Assembly: GCA_052103955.1 (NCBI GenBank) | Contig: JBQELO010000008.1 | Span: 92,580 to 156,579, forward strand | From: Paenalcaligenes sp052103955 | Lineage (GTDB): Bacteria > Pseudomonadota > Gammaproteobacteria > Burkholderiales > Burkholderiaceae_B | DNA: 64,000 bases | Direction: 5' to 3' | Shown: positions 40,965 to 50,073 of the stretch, in pieces | How the letters are laid out: every line of letters begins with the position of its first letter | Numbering within the stretch: the stretch's first letter is position 1 | The notes under the pieces: model-generated | The model's input: the letters and a program-made list of their open reading frames with translations, nothing else | Told to the model about the DNA's origin: nothing | The model's database searches: none | Program-made: the position numbers and the translations under genes

Positions 40965-41735
40965 ATGAATACCCAAGATCTAGAAAAGCTTATCGCTAGC
41001 CACCCTGTGCTAACAGAGCATGCTGACTTTGTTCGTGGTTTGGTGCGACCTAGTGTGCGTATCGCCGTTAGCAAAGAAGGTGCTACCGGAGTGCAAAGTA
41101 AATTTGGTGGGCCGGCTATGGTGCCTGCTGATTTTGAATGGCCTGAACACGACGTAGGTTTGTATTATTTTTTAGGCCAAATTAACTTTGCCGAGATAGA
41201 AAACAGACCAGACTCGTTGCCAGCTTCGGGCGTGTTGTCACTATTTAATGCTGATTACAACCCTGATTCAGACAGTGACGCCGAAGTGTTTTGGGGTGAT
41301 GAGGGCTATCTGAAGGCGTGGTATTTTGAAGATTTGGATAGTTTAGTATCCATGAAAGCGCCGCATGGCAAGGATGTGAAAGGCAAGCGTATTACGTTGG
41401 TGGGTGATCTGGATATGCCTCGTCATGTCGATATGCTGGAAGGTTGCCCTTTTGAGTCGGAGATTCTTGAGGACTTACTTGATGTAGAGGGCGAGTTGCC
41501 CGGCCCTTCGGCAACGGTAGACATGTTGGCAACGGATTACTTGTTGGGCTACCCCTCGTATCATAGCCTTGGCTATAACCCCACACCGGGGCCAGAGTGG
41601 GTGTCGTTACTTACCATAGAGTCCTATGACGACTTTAATTGGTGTTGGCAAGATGGTGCCAAACTGATGGTGTTTATAGAGCAAGATAAGTTATTGGCAC
41701 ACGACTTTAGCAATCTGATGTGCGACGCTGGCTAA
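40965..41735 (+). CDS. DUF1963 (YwqG-like) protein
   Basis: 256-residue soluble acidic protein of the DUF1963/YwqG family, recognised by SKFGGPAMVPADFEWP followed by YYFLGQINFAEI and GVLSLFNADYN, and near the end a WCWQDGAKLMVFI stretch. The family's function is unknown; members often sit in contact-dependent or stress-related contexts, but nothing here shows that. It is divergent from xthA across about 208 bp in which a CATAAT hexamer near 40915 could be a -10. Low GC-skewed acidic stretch DSDSDAEVFWGDE in the middle. Confidence 0.8.
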   Translation: MNTQDLEKLIASHPVLTEHADFVRGLVRPSVRIAVSKEGATGVQSKFGGPAMVPADFEWPEHDVGLYYFLGQINFAEIENRPDSLPASGVLSLFNADYNPDSDSDAEVFWGDEGYLKAWYFEDLDSLVSMKAPHGKDVKGKRITLVGDLDMPRHVDMLEGCPFESEILEDLLDVEGELPGPSATVDMLATDYLLGYPSYHSLGYNPTPGPEWVSLLTIESYDDFNWCWQDGAKLMVFIEQDKLLAHDFSNLMCDAG

Positions 41736-41873
41736 CTGCATTTGGCACAGCCTAACGAGCGCAAACCGCTGCGTAGCAGCGTGGCGGGCAAACCGGGCAG
41801 GCTTTGCCAAAAGCGCTTATGATTCAAGGCGGGCGTCTACGGACGTGATAGATCAAGCTGGGAAAAGAGGGCC

Positions 41874-42665
41874 ATGGATCAAGAGTGGGAAGACGATAGT
41901 CTGTACGAAGAAGATGATGTAACGATGTCGGAAAGCGATGGCATTCGCTATTTGCACTTTGGAACAGAGTGGATTCAAGGGGCGATGCGCATGTCTAAAC
42001 CGAACGACTTGGTGTTGGCATACACGCAGCAAATGATGACATGGCTGTTGTTCCATGAGCCGCATGAATCAGACCGCCTTGCTTTGCTGGGTTTAGGTGC
42101 AGGATCGTTATTGCGGTATTGCTTAACGCAAACGCCAGCAGAGTGTGTGACGGTGGAGATCAACCCACAGGTAACGGCAATGTGTCGTGCTTTTTTCAGG
42201 CTGCCTGACCATGTGCGCTCTGAAATCGTGCATGACGACGCTGCTGAGTGGGTGGCAAATGCAGCAAACCATAATCAGCATGTTGTGATGATGGTGGATT
42301 TGTATGATGCCGCTGCTCAAGGGCCCGTGTGTTCGTCAGTAGAGTTTTATGAAAACTGTAAGCAGTGCTTAGACAAAGACGGCATTATGGTGGTGAACTT
42401 GTTTGGTTCGCACCCCAGTTTTGAATTGAATGTGCGCAATATTCGTCAGGTGTTTGATAACAAAGTGTTGGTCTTACCTGAAATTGATGAAGGTAATACT
42501 ATTGTGTTGGCCTTTAAGGGGCGCGGTTTGGAAACCACCACGCAGCAGTTGATGGATAGGGCTGAAACAGTACAAAGCCAGTATAAGTTGGAAGCCAGAC
42601 GCTGGGCTAAAGCCCTGTTGGCTACGCGTCCAGTGGATACTGCGTTTACAATTAGTGAAACTTAG
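41874..42665 (+). CDS. Spermidine synthase-like methyltransferase-fold protein
   Basis: 263-residue Rossmann-fold protein related to polyamine aminopropyltransferases. The nucleotide motif ALLGLGAGSLLRYC and the acidic VTVEINPQV strand end are present, with MVDLYDAAAQGPVCSSVEFYENC in place of the catalytic DxxDPxGP region, and a hairpin-like N-terminal domain that is very acidic (12 of the first 25 residues). Aminopropyl transfer is possible but the substitutions leave this open; many such proteins are uncharacterised. No speD is nearby. Confidence 0.75.
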   Translation: MDQEWEDDSLYEEDDVTMSESDGIRYLHFGTEWIQGAMRMSKPNDLVLAYTQQMMTWLLFHEPHESDRLALLGLGAGSLLRYCLTQTPAECVTVEINPQVTAMCRAFFRLPDHVRSEIVHDDAAEWVANAANHNQHVVMMVDLYDAAAQGPVCSSVEFYENCKQCLDKDGIMVVNLFGSHPSFELNVRNIRQVFDNKVLVLPEIDEGNTIVLAFKGRGLETTTQQLMDRAETVQSQYKLEARRWAKALLATRPVDTAFTISET

Positions 42666-42689
42666 CAGGGAAATTCACTAGGGTTTTTT

Positions 42690-42738
42690 CCAGCCCTGTA
42701 GTTCAGACTACGTGTAGGCTGGCTTATTGATTATTTTT
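42690..42738 (+). terminator. Composite hairpin before the ABC importer operon
   Basis: Outer stem CCAGCC (42690-42695) / GGCTGG (42717-42722) and inner stem GTAGT (42698-42702) / ACTAC (42707-42711) around TCAG, followed by a T-rich tail. It may end the upstream gene or act as an attenuator of the importer, whose start codon is 30 bp further on. Confidence 0.55.
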
Positions 42739-42752
42739 TCCAGGAGCTTCGC

Positions 42753-43721
42753 ATGAAGTTAAGAAATACAACGGCACTTCTCGCCAGCATTCTGGCTGGC
42801 ATTAGCATGATGAGTGCAGGTGTGGCCGGGGCGCAAACGGTTTCTGTGTCCTCAATCGTTGAACATCCCGCGTTAGATTCTATACGTGATGGTGTGAAAC
42901 AAGCTCTGGAAGAAGCGGGTTATACCGAAGCAAATGGTTTGAAATGGCAGTTTCAAACCGCACAAGGTAATACCGCTATTGCCTCGCAAATTGCTAAGAA
43001 ATTTGTAGGTGACAATTCGGATGTGATCGTTGCTATCTCTACGCCTTCTGCGCAAGCTGCTGTAGCGGCAACGAAATCTATTCCTATCGTGTATTCCGCT
43101 GTGACAGACCCTGTCGCAGCACAATTGGTGCCTTCCTTTGATGCGAGCGGTACAAACGTAACCGGTATGTCGGACGCGTTGGCACTGGAAAAACAAGTTG
43201 ATCTGATTAAACGTATTGTTCCAGATGCCAAAAACGTAGGTATGGTGTACAACCCTGGCGAGGCAAACTCGGTGGTGGTGGTAGAGCGTATGCGTGAGCT
43301 GTTGTCTGCTCAAGGTATGAACTTGGTGGAAGCCACGGCAGCTCGTACAGTAGACGTACGTGCAGCAGGTAGCAGCCTGATTGGCAAAGTAGATGTGTTC
43401 TACACCAACACTGACAACAACGTGGTGTCAGCGTATGAGGCACTGGTGAAAGTGGCTAATGACGCTAAAATTCCATTGATTGCTTCGGATACAGGCAGTG
43501 TAGAGCGCGGTGCTATTGCGGCGCTGGGCGTGAACTACTTCAATCTGGGCAAACAAACGGGTGACAAAGTAGTGCGCATTCTTAAAGGTGAGAAGCCGGG
43601 CGATATTGCTTCTTCTACCAGCGAGAACCTGGAGCTGTTTGTGAACCCAGGTGCTGCGGCTAAACAGGGTTTGACCTTAGATGATGCATTCATCAAGTCA
43701 GCTACCACCATTGTTGAGTAA
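42753..43721 (+). CDS. ABC transporter substrate-binding protein (TrpX-like)
   Basis: 322-residue periplasmic binding protein of the PF04392-type (ABC_sub_bind), usually linked to aromatic amino acid import in firmicutes and betaproteobacteria. Signal peptide of about 27 residues ending AGVAGAQT. Segments VSSIVEHPALDSIRDGVKQAL, VAISTPSAQAAVAAT, PIVYSAVTDPVAAQL and VDVFYTNTDNNVVSAYEAL are characteristic. AGGAG site. Separated from the permease by a clear terminator hairpin, so the binding protein can be made in excess. Confidence 0.88.
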   Translation: MKLRNTTALLASILAGISMMSAGVAGAQTVSVSSIVEHPALDSIRDGVKQALEEAGYTEANGLKWQFQTAQGNTAIASQIAKKFVGDNSDVIVAISTPSAQAAVAATKSIPIVYSAVTDPVAAQLVPSFDASGTNVTGMSDALALEKQVDLIKRIVPDAKNVGMVYNPGEANSVVVVERMRELLSAQGMNLVEATAARTVDVRAAGSSLIGKVDVFYTNTDNNVVSAYEALVKVANDAKIPLIASDTGSVERGAIAALGVNYFNLGKQTGDKVVRILKGEKPGDIASSTSENLELFVNPGAAAKQGLTLDDAFIKSATTIVE

Positions 43722-43734
43722 TCTTTAATCACGC

Positions 43735-43765
43735 AAGCGGTGCCATAAACAGGCACCGCTTTATT
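43735..43765 (+). terminator. Intra-operon terminator between binding protein and permease genes
   Basis: Perfect 10-bp stem AAGCGGTGCC (43735-43744) / GGCACCGCTT (43752-43761), loop of 7, followed by TTATTATTG. The next gene starts at 43781. It probably lowers permease/ATPase expression relative to the binding protein. Confidence 0.8.
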
Positions 43766-43780
43766 ATTGTCTGACTACGC

Positions 43781-44674
43781 ATGTCCATATATTCTCTTTG
43801 GGGCGCCCTAGAAATCGGCCTAATTTTTGGTCTGGTTGCACTGGGAGTGCTGATCTCATTTCGTATTCTTCGTTTTCCCGATTTAACCGTTGATGGCAGT
43901 TTCCCATTAGGGGGCGCCTGTGCTGCTGTATTAATCAGCCAAGGGGTAGATCCGTTTGTGTCTACTTTTGCGGCGATGTGCGCGGGTGCGTTTGCAGGAA
44001 TGATTACCGGTTGGCTAAATGTACGACTGAAGATCATGGACTTGCTGGCCAGCATTTTGATGATGACAGCGCTGTACTCCATTAACTTGCGCGTAATGGG
44101 CCGACCTAACGTACCGCTGATTAACGACGACACCGTATTCACGATTTTGCAGCCGGCAGGCTGGTCGGATGACTATATCTTTCGTCCCTTGCTGCTGGTG
44201 CTGATTGTCATTATTGCTAAGCTGCTGTTGGACTGGTTCTTCTCTACCCAAAAGGGTTTGGGTATGCGTGCCACGGGTTCTAACCCTCGCATGGCGCGGG
44301 CGCAAGGCGTAGCTACAGGTGGCATGATTTTGCTGGGTATGGCGATTTCTAATGCCTTGGTTGCATTGGCTGGTGCTCTGTTTGCGCAGTCACAAGGTGG
44401 TGCCGATATCTCTATGGGTATTGGGACTATTGTGATTGGGTTGGCCGCGGTAATTGTGGGCGAAAGCATTTTGCCATCACGCCGTTTGGTGTGGGCCACA
44501 TTGGCCGTGATTTTGGGAGCTATTTTGTACCGTTTCTTCATCGCGTTGGCGTTGAATGCGGACTTTATTGGCCTCAAAGCGCAAGACCTAAACTTGGTCA
44601 CCGCCGTCTTGGTAACAATAGCGTTGGTTATTCCGCTATTGAAGAAACGTAGAAAAGCAGTCCGTAAGTCGTAG
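43781..44674 (+). CDS. ABC transporter permease (TrpY-like)
   Basis: 297-residue integral membrane subunit with eight or so hydrophobic segments, of the branched-chain/ribose permease type. The stretch FRILRFPDLTVDGSFPLGGA is characteristic of the permeases that pair with PF04392 binding proteins; MRATGSNPRMARAQG is the cytoplasmic coupling loop contacting the ATPase. Ends in a basic tail. It is 17 bp upstream of the ATPase gene. Confidence 0.9.
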   Translation: MSIYSLWGALEIGLIFGLVALGVLISFRILRFPDLTVDGSFPLGGACAAVLISQGVDPFVSTFAAMCAGAFAGMITGWLNVRLKIMDLLASILMMTALYSINLRVMGRPNVPLINDDTVFTILQPAGWSDDYIFRPLLLVLIVIIAKLLLDWFFSTQKGLGMRATGSNPRMARAQGVATGGMILLGMAISNALVALAGALFAQSQGGADISMGIGTIVIGLAAVIVGESILPSRRLVWATLAVILGAILYRFFIALALNADFIGLKAQDLNLVTAVLVTIALVIPLLKKRRKAVRKS

Positions 44675-44691
44675 TACTAAGGGGAAGAGTC

Positions 44692-45486
44692 ATGCTAGAA
44701 GCAAAAAACCTGCAATTAACTTTTAACCCTGGTACGCCGATTGAAACTCGAGCACTGCGCGGCGCATCACTGACCATTCCTAGCGGTCAGTTCGTTACCG
44801 TAATCGGTTCTAACGGGGCAGGGAAGTCCACCTTTTTAAACGCCGTATCCGGTGATCAAAGTGTGGATGACGGCCAAATTCTGATTGACGGTAAAGACGT
44901 CACCCGTTTGCCAGTATGGCAACGTGCCGATATGGTGGCGCGCGTGTTCCAAGACCCTATGGCGGGTACATGCGAAGACTTAACCATTGAAGAAAACATG
45001 GCCTTGGCGTCTCGTCGCGGAATGGGCCGTGGCTTATCTCGCGCTGTGCAGTTAAACATGCGTGATGAGTTTAAAAGCAAACTGGAAACGCTGGGTTTAG
45101 GTTTGGAAAACCGTCTGACTGATCGTATAGGTCTGTTGTCTGGCGGTCAGCGACAAGCCGTGAGCTTGTTGATGGCAGCATTGCGTCCGTCTCGTATCTT
45201 GCTGTTAGATGAGCACACTGCAGCCTTAGATCCACGTACGGCTGACTTTGTGTTGCAATTAACCGAGCGTATTGTGACAGAAGGAAAACTCACCACGATG
45301 ATGGTCACGCATAGTATGCGTCAGGCCTTAGATGTGGGTGAAAGAACGGTGATGCTGCACCAAGGAAATGTGGTGTTAGACGTGAGTGGTGAAGAGCGTA
45401 AAGGTATGGACGTTACCGATTTGCTCCACATGTTTGAGAAAGTGCGTGGAGAGAAAATCGCTGATGATGCTTTGCTTCTAGGGTAA
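44692..45486 (+). CDS. ABC transporter ATP-binding protein (TrpZ-like)
   Basis: 264-residue ATPase. Walker A is GSNGAGKST, the ABC signature LSGGQRQAVSLLMA, Walker B ILLLDEHTAALD and the switch histidine in MMVTHSMRQAL. LDEH instead of LDEP is a feature of this importer subgroup. AAGGGGAAG ribosome site. With the two preceding genes it forms a complete high-affinity importer, likely for tryptophan or tyrosine, substrate inferred only from the family. Confidence 0.92.
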   Translation: MLEAKNLQLTFNPGTPIETRALRGASLTIPSGQFVTVIGSNGAGKSTFLNAVSGDQSVDDGQILIDGKDVTRLPVWQRADMVARVFQDPMAGTCEDLTIEENMALASRRGMGRGLSRAVQLNMRDEFKSKLETLGLGLENRLTDRIGLLSGGQRQAVSLLMAALRPSRILLLDEHTAALDPRTADFVLQLTERIVTEGKLTTMMVTHSMRQALDVGERTVMLHQGNVVLDVSGEERKGMDVTDLLHMFEKVRGEKIADDALLLG

Positions 45487-45517
45487 TGAGCTAATTTTTT
45501 GTTGCAAAAGACCCTAT

Positions 45518-45538
45518 ACGACTGTGTGGTCGTTTTTG
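45518..45538 (+). terminator. Short terminator after the ABC importer operon
   Basis: ACGAC / GTCGT around TGTGTG, followed by TTTTTG. A minimal 5-bp stem, so efficiency is doubtful. Confidence 0.5.
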
Positions 45539-45564
45539 TGAAAAACAAATAATCCATATATACT
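45536..45564 (+). promoter_or_regulatory. Putative promoter of the RND efflux operon
   Basis: TTGTGA (45536-45541), 17-bp spacer, TATACT (45559-45564), about 68 bp upstream of the adaptor gene start. It overlaps the end of the preceding terminator's T-run. No clear operator dyad is seen and no repressor gene adjoins. Confidence 0.5.
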
Positions 45565-45631
45565 TTACGTCTCACTATCCACGTCTACTGGCGCGGTGTG
45601 TCTATAGTCTATTGAGATTCAGGAGTTTTTC

Positions 45632-46885
45632 ATGCTGAAATCCCGCCCTAAGGCGTGGCGTCCGCTACGAGTATTGTTCTTAACTAGTGTGGTTCTGCTT
45701 GCAGCATGCGGTGATAAAGATCCCAAACAGCAAGCCGGTGGAGGCATGAAGGTTCCAGTCAGCGTCGTTACGGTGAGCACAGCACCGACGGCGCTGTATC
45801 AGGACTTGCCAGGCCGTGTGGAAGCCATCAAAGAAGCACAGATCCGTGCTCGAGTAACCGGTATTCTTGAAGAAATTAACTTCAAGCAGGGTACTGATGT
45901 TACCGAGGGCCAGCATTTGTTCAGTATCGATCCCGATACCTATCAAGCGTTGCGTGACCAAGCCGCTGCACAATTGCAAAATGCGCAAGCCGATGCAAAA
46001 GCAGCTGCTTCATTGGCACAGCGCTATCAGATCCTGATTAAAGAAAATGCGGTAAGTCGTCAAGATTACGACAACGCGATGGCACGCAACGCCCAAGCAC
46101 AAGCGGCTATTGCTGCGGCACAAGCCAACTTGAAAACGGCTGAAATTAATCTGGGCTACACCAAAGTGACTTCGCCTATTAACGGCCGCATTGGTAAAGC
46201 CATTGTGACTGAAGGCGCGTTGGTCAATGCGAACGAAGGTACGCAATTGGCGACGGTTCAACAGTTGGATCGCGTATACGTAGATATTCGTCGTCCTGCT
46301 AGCGAATTGATGTCTCTGCGTAATGCCATGGCTGCTGGTGAGCTCACTCAAGACGCTGAAGGTGCCAAGGTTACGGCCTTGTTTGATGACAACAGCCAAT
46401 ACGATCAAGCGGGTGAGTTGTTGTTCTCTGGCGTATCGGTAGATCCATCTACAGGTCAAATCAATCTACGTGCTGAGTTCTCTAACCCAGACAACATTTT
46501 GCTGCCAGGCATGTTCGTGCGTGTGCGTTTGCAAAATGGGGTAGACGAGAAAGCCATTTTGGTACCAACACAAGCGATTCAGTACTCTAACGGTGGTGCA
46601 ACTTCCGTGTTCGTGGTTAAAGAAGGTGTAGTTGCTGCAGTGCCTGTAAAAGTAGGTACTACATACGGCGACAAAATCTTGGTGAACACAGGGTTGGCCG
46701 CAGGTGACGAACTGATTGTCGCCGGCTTCCAGAAAATTGGTCCGGGCGTGCCTGTTCAGCCCACTCCTTGGAAATCTGGCCCTACAAGCACTGAAAATGC
46801 AGAAGAATCTGCCGAAGCTGCACCTGCACAAAATAGCGATGCAGAGCAAGCTCAGGGTCAGGAAGCAGCTAAAGCAAGCGAGTAA
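45632..46885 (+). CDS. RND efflux periplasmic adaptor (AcrA/MexA-like)
   Basis: 417-residue membrane-fusion lipoprotein linking the inner-membrane pump to the outer-membrane channel. Signal peptide with lipobox LLAAC, cysteine 26. Beta-barrel/lipoyl parts (RVEAIKEAQIRARVTGIL, INFKQGTDVTEGQ) flank an Ala/Gln-rich alpha hairpin (about 105-170), then ITSPINGRIGKA-like lipoyl half (VTSPINGRIG). The C-terminus is an Ala/Glu-rich tail. First of three clearly coupled genes; the pump starts 5 bp later. Confidence 0.94.
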   Translation: MLKSRPKAWRPLRVLFLTSVVLLAACGDKDPKQQAGGGMKVPVSVVTVSTAPTALYQDLPGRVEAIKEAQIRARVTGILEEINFKQGTDVTEGQHLFSIDPDTYQALRDQAAAQLQNAQADAKAAASLAQRYQILIKENAVSRQDYDNAMARNAQAQAAIAAAQANLKTAEINLGYTKVTSPINGRIGKAIVTEGALVNANEGTQLATVQQLDRVYVDIRRPASELMSLRNAMAAGELTQDAEGAKVTALFDDNSQYDQAGELLFSGVSVDPSTGQINLRAEFSNPDNILLPGMFVRVRLQNGVDEKAILVPTQAIQYSNGGATSVFVVKEGVVAAVPVKVGTTYGDKILVNTGLAAGDELIVAGFQKIGPGVPVQPTPWKSGPTSTENAEESAEAAPAQNSDAEQAQGQEAAKASE

Positions 46886-46890
46886 ACTTT

Positions 46891-49800
46891 ATGCCACAGT
46901 TTTTTATTGAACGCCCCATTTTTGCATGGGTGGTCGCGCTAGGGATCACTCTGCTCGGGCTACTGTCGCTGCCGCTTATGCCGGTAGCGCAGTACCCGGA
47001 TGTCGCGCCACCTTCCGTCACGATTAGTGCTACCTACCCAGGTGCAACGGCAGAAGACGTGGCCAGTAACGTTGCTAACGTTATTGAAAACGAACTAAAC
47101 GGTGCCAAAGGTCTGTTGTACTACGAGTCGGTAAGTGACTCCTTTGGTCAAACACAAATTACCGCTACCTTTAAACCCGGTACTGACCCTGACATGGCTC
47201 AGGTTGACGTACAGAACCGTATTTCCAACGTGCAGGCAGCTTTGCCGACGGCGGTGGTTCAGCAAGGTTTGAAAGTAGAGCAGGGTAATGACAGCTTCTT
47301 GCTGGTGGTTACGCTTTCGTCAGAAGACGGCAGCATGGGCCAAACAGAACTGGCTGACTACATCAAACGTAACGTGCAAAACACCATTTCACGTGTGCCG
47401 GGTGTAGGTAAGTTCCAGTTGTTTGCGTCCGGTAAAGCGATGCGTATTTGGGTAGATCCCGAAAAATTGGTTAGCTATAACCTAAGCATGTCCGAAGTGA
47501 ATGCTGCGGTGGCTGCACAAAACAACCTGATTTCAGGTGGTATTTTAGGTGCTCCACCAAACCCAGACAGTCAACGGGTGGCATCGCCTATTATCGTTAA
47601 TGGTCAGCTAAGCAAGCCAGAAGAGTTCGAGAACATCATTCTGCGTGCCAACTTAGATGGTTCTAGCGTGAAAATGTCTGACATTGCACGCGTGGAAGTG
47701 GGCTCTGATAACTACCAGTTTGGTGCCCGCTTGAACGGTAAGTCTACGGCTGCGTTTGCGGTGTCGTTGACACCGGATGCGAACGCGCTGGAAACAGCCG
47801 AAGGCATTAAGTCTCAGATGAAAGAACTGTCTGAGTTCTTCCCTGACCAAGTTAGCTACGCTATTCCCTACGATACATCCCCCTACATCCAAACCTCTAT
47901 TCAGCAGGTGGTTGAAACACTGCTGGAAGCGATGTTGTTGGTGTTTGTGGTGATGTATGTGTTCTTGCAGAACATTCGCTATACCGTCATTCCTGCTTTG
48001 GTGGTGCCTGTAGCTATTCTGGGCTCACTGGGTGTGATGAATGCCATGGGCTTCTCGGTGAACGTGTTAACCATGTTCGCGATGGTGCTGGTAATTGGTA
48101 TTTTGGTGGATGACGCGATCGTAGTGGTAGAAAACGTCGAACGTATCATGGCCGAAGAAGGCTTGTCTCCTAAAGAGGCAACCGAAAAAGCCATGCCACA
48201 GATTACGGGCGCGATTGTAGGTATTACGCTGGTACTGACCGTGGTGTTCTTGCCGCTGGCCTTTATGTCCGGTTCGGTAGGGGTGATTTACCGACAGTTC
48301 TCGGTAGCGATGGCGGTGTCTATTGCGTTCTCGGCCTTCTTGGCGTTGAGCTTTACACCGGCGCTATGTGCGACCATTTTGAAACCTGTACCTAAGGGTG
48401 AGCACGGCGATAACCGTCGTGGTTTCTTTGGGTTGTTCAACCGTAGCTTTAACAAGCTGACGGATGGCTACGAAGGTTTTATTAAAGGCTCCTTGAAACG
48501 TACAGGCCGCATGATGCTGGTGTATCTGGCGTTGGTAGTAGCGGTAGTGTTTATGTACATGCGTATGCCTACCGCCTTCTTGCCAGAAGAAGATCAAGGT
48601 TTTGCGTTTGCAAACATTGAATTGCCAGCAGGTTCTACCGCTAACCGTACGATGGATACCATCGAAGACGTAGAAGACTACTTCTTCAAACAGCCACAAG
48701 TAGAAAACCTGGTGACTGTGCGTGGTTTCAGTTTTAACGGTAACGGTCTGAATGCCGCCTTGGCGTTCGTGACACTGAAAGACTTTAAAGAACGTAAAGG
48801 TCCAGAAAACTCAGCGCAAGCTGTTGCAGGTCGTGCAACCGGTGCGTTGCTGATGGGGTTACCAGACTCTATCGTGTTCTCTATCGTTCCTCCCGCCATT
48901 ATGTCGTTGGGTAACTCCAGCGGTTTTGATGTGCGTCTAGAGGACCGTGCAGAGCTAGGTACGAGTGCATTGTTGAGTGCAACGCAAGAGTTGCTAGACA
49001 AAGCCGGCAAAAGCCCAATTCTGAAAGACGTGCGTTTAACTGGTTTGGCTCCGGGCCAACAGTGGCAAGTGACGATTGACCGTGAGAAAGCGGCCATTCA
49101 AGGCGTAGATTTCACCGAAGTTGCTAACTTGCTAAGTACGGCTTTGGGTTCTTCCTATCTGGGTAAATACACCAGCGAAGGTTGGGTGCAGAACGTCTGG
49201 GTACAGGCAGATGAACGTTTCCGTATGAACATCGAAAACGTGATGAGCCTGCAAGCGAAAAACAATCAAGGTGAAATGGTGCCATTGCGTACTGTAGTCA
49301 CTGCTGAGCCTATCAAAGGCCCAGTACAGATTGTTCGCTATAACAGTTACCCTGCAACACGTATCAGTGGTGGTGCTCAAGAAGGCTACACCAGTGGTGA
49401 CGCGATGGCCGAAATCGAGCGTTTGATTTCTGAATTGCCACGTGGCTTCGGGTACGAGTGGACAGGTTTGTCTTATCAGGAAATTCAAGCTTCGGGTCAA
49501 AGTATGATCTTGATGGGCTTGTCGGTACTGGTGGTGTTCATGGTGTTGGCGGCATTGTATGAAAGCTGGGCTATCCCGCTGTCGGTGATGTTGTCTGTGC
49601 CACTAGGGGTGCTGGGTTCGGTATTGTTAACCAGTGCTATGGGCATGGCGAACGACGTGTACTTCCAGGTGGGTATTGTGACCATCATTGGTTTGGCGGC
49701 GAAGAACGCGATTCTGATTGTGGAGTTTGCGAAAGATGCGGTTGCCAGAGGCGACGATCTAATCGAGGCAACAGTCGAAGCAGCACGTCTACGTTTCCGC

Positions 49801-50073
49801 CCCATTCTGATGACCTCATTCGCCTTTATTCTGGGTGTGGTGCCTCTGGCTATTGCTAGTGGTGCAGGTGCTGCCAGCCAGAACGCGGTAGGTATTGGTG
49901 TGTTGGGTGGTATGTTGGCCGCCACACCATTGGCCGTATTGTTTGTGCCTACCTTCTTTGTCGTGGTATTGAAATTGTTTAAAACGCAGCCCAAGTTATT
50001 TGGTGCCGCAGCTGCGGCTGCAGCGGCAGAGAAAGCCGCGCATGCTCAGGCTAGTACCGGGGAGCAAAAATGA
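46891..50073 (+). CDS. RND multidrug efflux pump, HAE1 family (AcrB/MexB-like)
   Basis: 1060-residue inner-membrane proton-drug antiporter. The start FFIERPIFAWVVALGI, the periplasmic porter repeats, and the transmembrane 4 motif with two aspartates (LVIGILVDDAIVVVENVER) are those of AcrB-type pumps; SVPLGVLGSVL and the second-half KNAILIVEFAKD are also present. An Ala-run near the C-terminus (FGAAAAAAAA) is unusual but lies in the cytoplasmic tail. It overlaps the channel gene by 4 bp. Likely exports lipophilic drugs, solvents or bile-like compounds. Confidence 0.95.
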   Translation: MPQFFIERPIFAWVVALGITLLGLLSLPLMPVAQYPDVAPPSVTISATYPGATAEDVASNVANVIENELNGAKGLLYYESVSDSFGQTQITATFKPGTDPDMAQVDVQNRISNVQAALPTAVVQQGLKVEQGNDSFLLVVTLSSEDGSMGQTELADYIKRNVQNTISRVPGVGKFQLFASGKAMRIWVDPEKLVSYNLSMSEVNAAVAAQNNLISGGILGAPPNPDSQRVASPIIVNGQLSKPEEFENIILRANLDGSSVKMSDIARVEVGSDNYQFGARLNGKSTAAFAVSLTPDANALETAEGIKSQMKELSEFFPDQVSYAIPYDTSPYIQTSIQQVVETLLEAMLLVFVVMYVFLQNIRYTVIPALVVPVAILGSLGVMNAMGFSVNVLTMFAMVLVIGILVDDAIVVVENVERIMAEEGLSPKEATEKAMPQITGAIVGITLVLTVVFLPLAFMSGSVGVIYRQFSVAMAVSIAFSAFLALSFTPALCATILKPVPKGEHGDNRRGFFGLFNRSFNKLTDGYEGFIKGSLKRTGRMMLVYLALVVAVVFMYMRMPTAFLPEEDQGFAFANIELPAGSTANRTMDTIEDVEDYFFKQPQVENLVTVRGFSFNGNGLNAALAFVTLKDFKERKGPENSAQAVAGRATGALLMGLPDSIVFSIVPPAIMSLGNSSGFDVRLEDRAELGTSALLSATQELLDKAGKSPILKDVRLTGLAPGQQWQVTIDREKAAIQGVDFTEVANLLSTALGSSYLGKYTSEGWVQNVWVQADERFRMNIENVMSLQAKNNQGEMVPLRTVVTAEPIKGPVQIVRYNSYPATRISGGAQEGYTSGDAMAEIERLISELPRGFGYEWTGLSYQEIQASGQSMILMGLSVLVVFMVLAALYESWAIPLSVMLSVPLGVLGSVLLTSAMGMANDVYFQVGIVTIIGLAAKNAILIVEFAKDAVARGDDLIEATVEAARLRFRPILMTSFAFILGVVPLAIASGAGAASQNAVGIGVLGGMLAATPLAVLFVPTFFVVVLKLFKTQPKLFGAAAAAAAAEKAAHAQASTGEQK

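Noticed and set aside
41736..41873. CGCTGC-GTA-GCAGCG hairpin between the DUF1963 and spermidine synthase-like genes
   Set aside because: The loop is only 3 bases and no T-run follows, so it is not called a terminator; no other role is supported.
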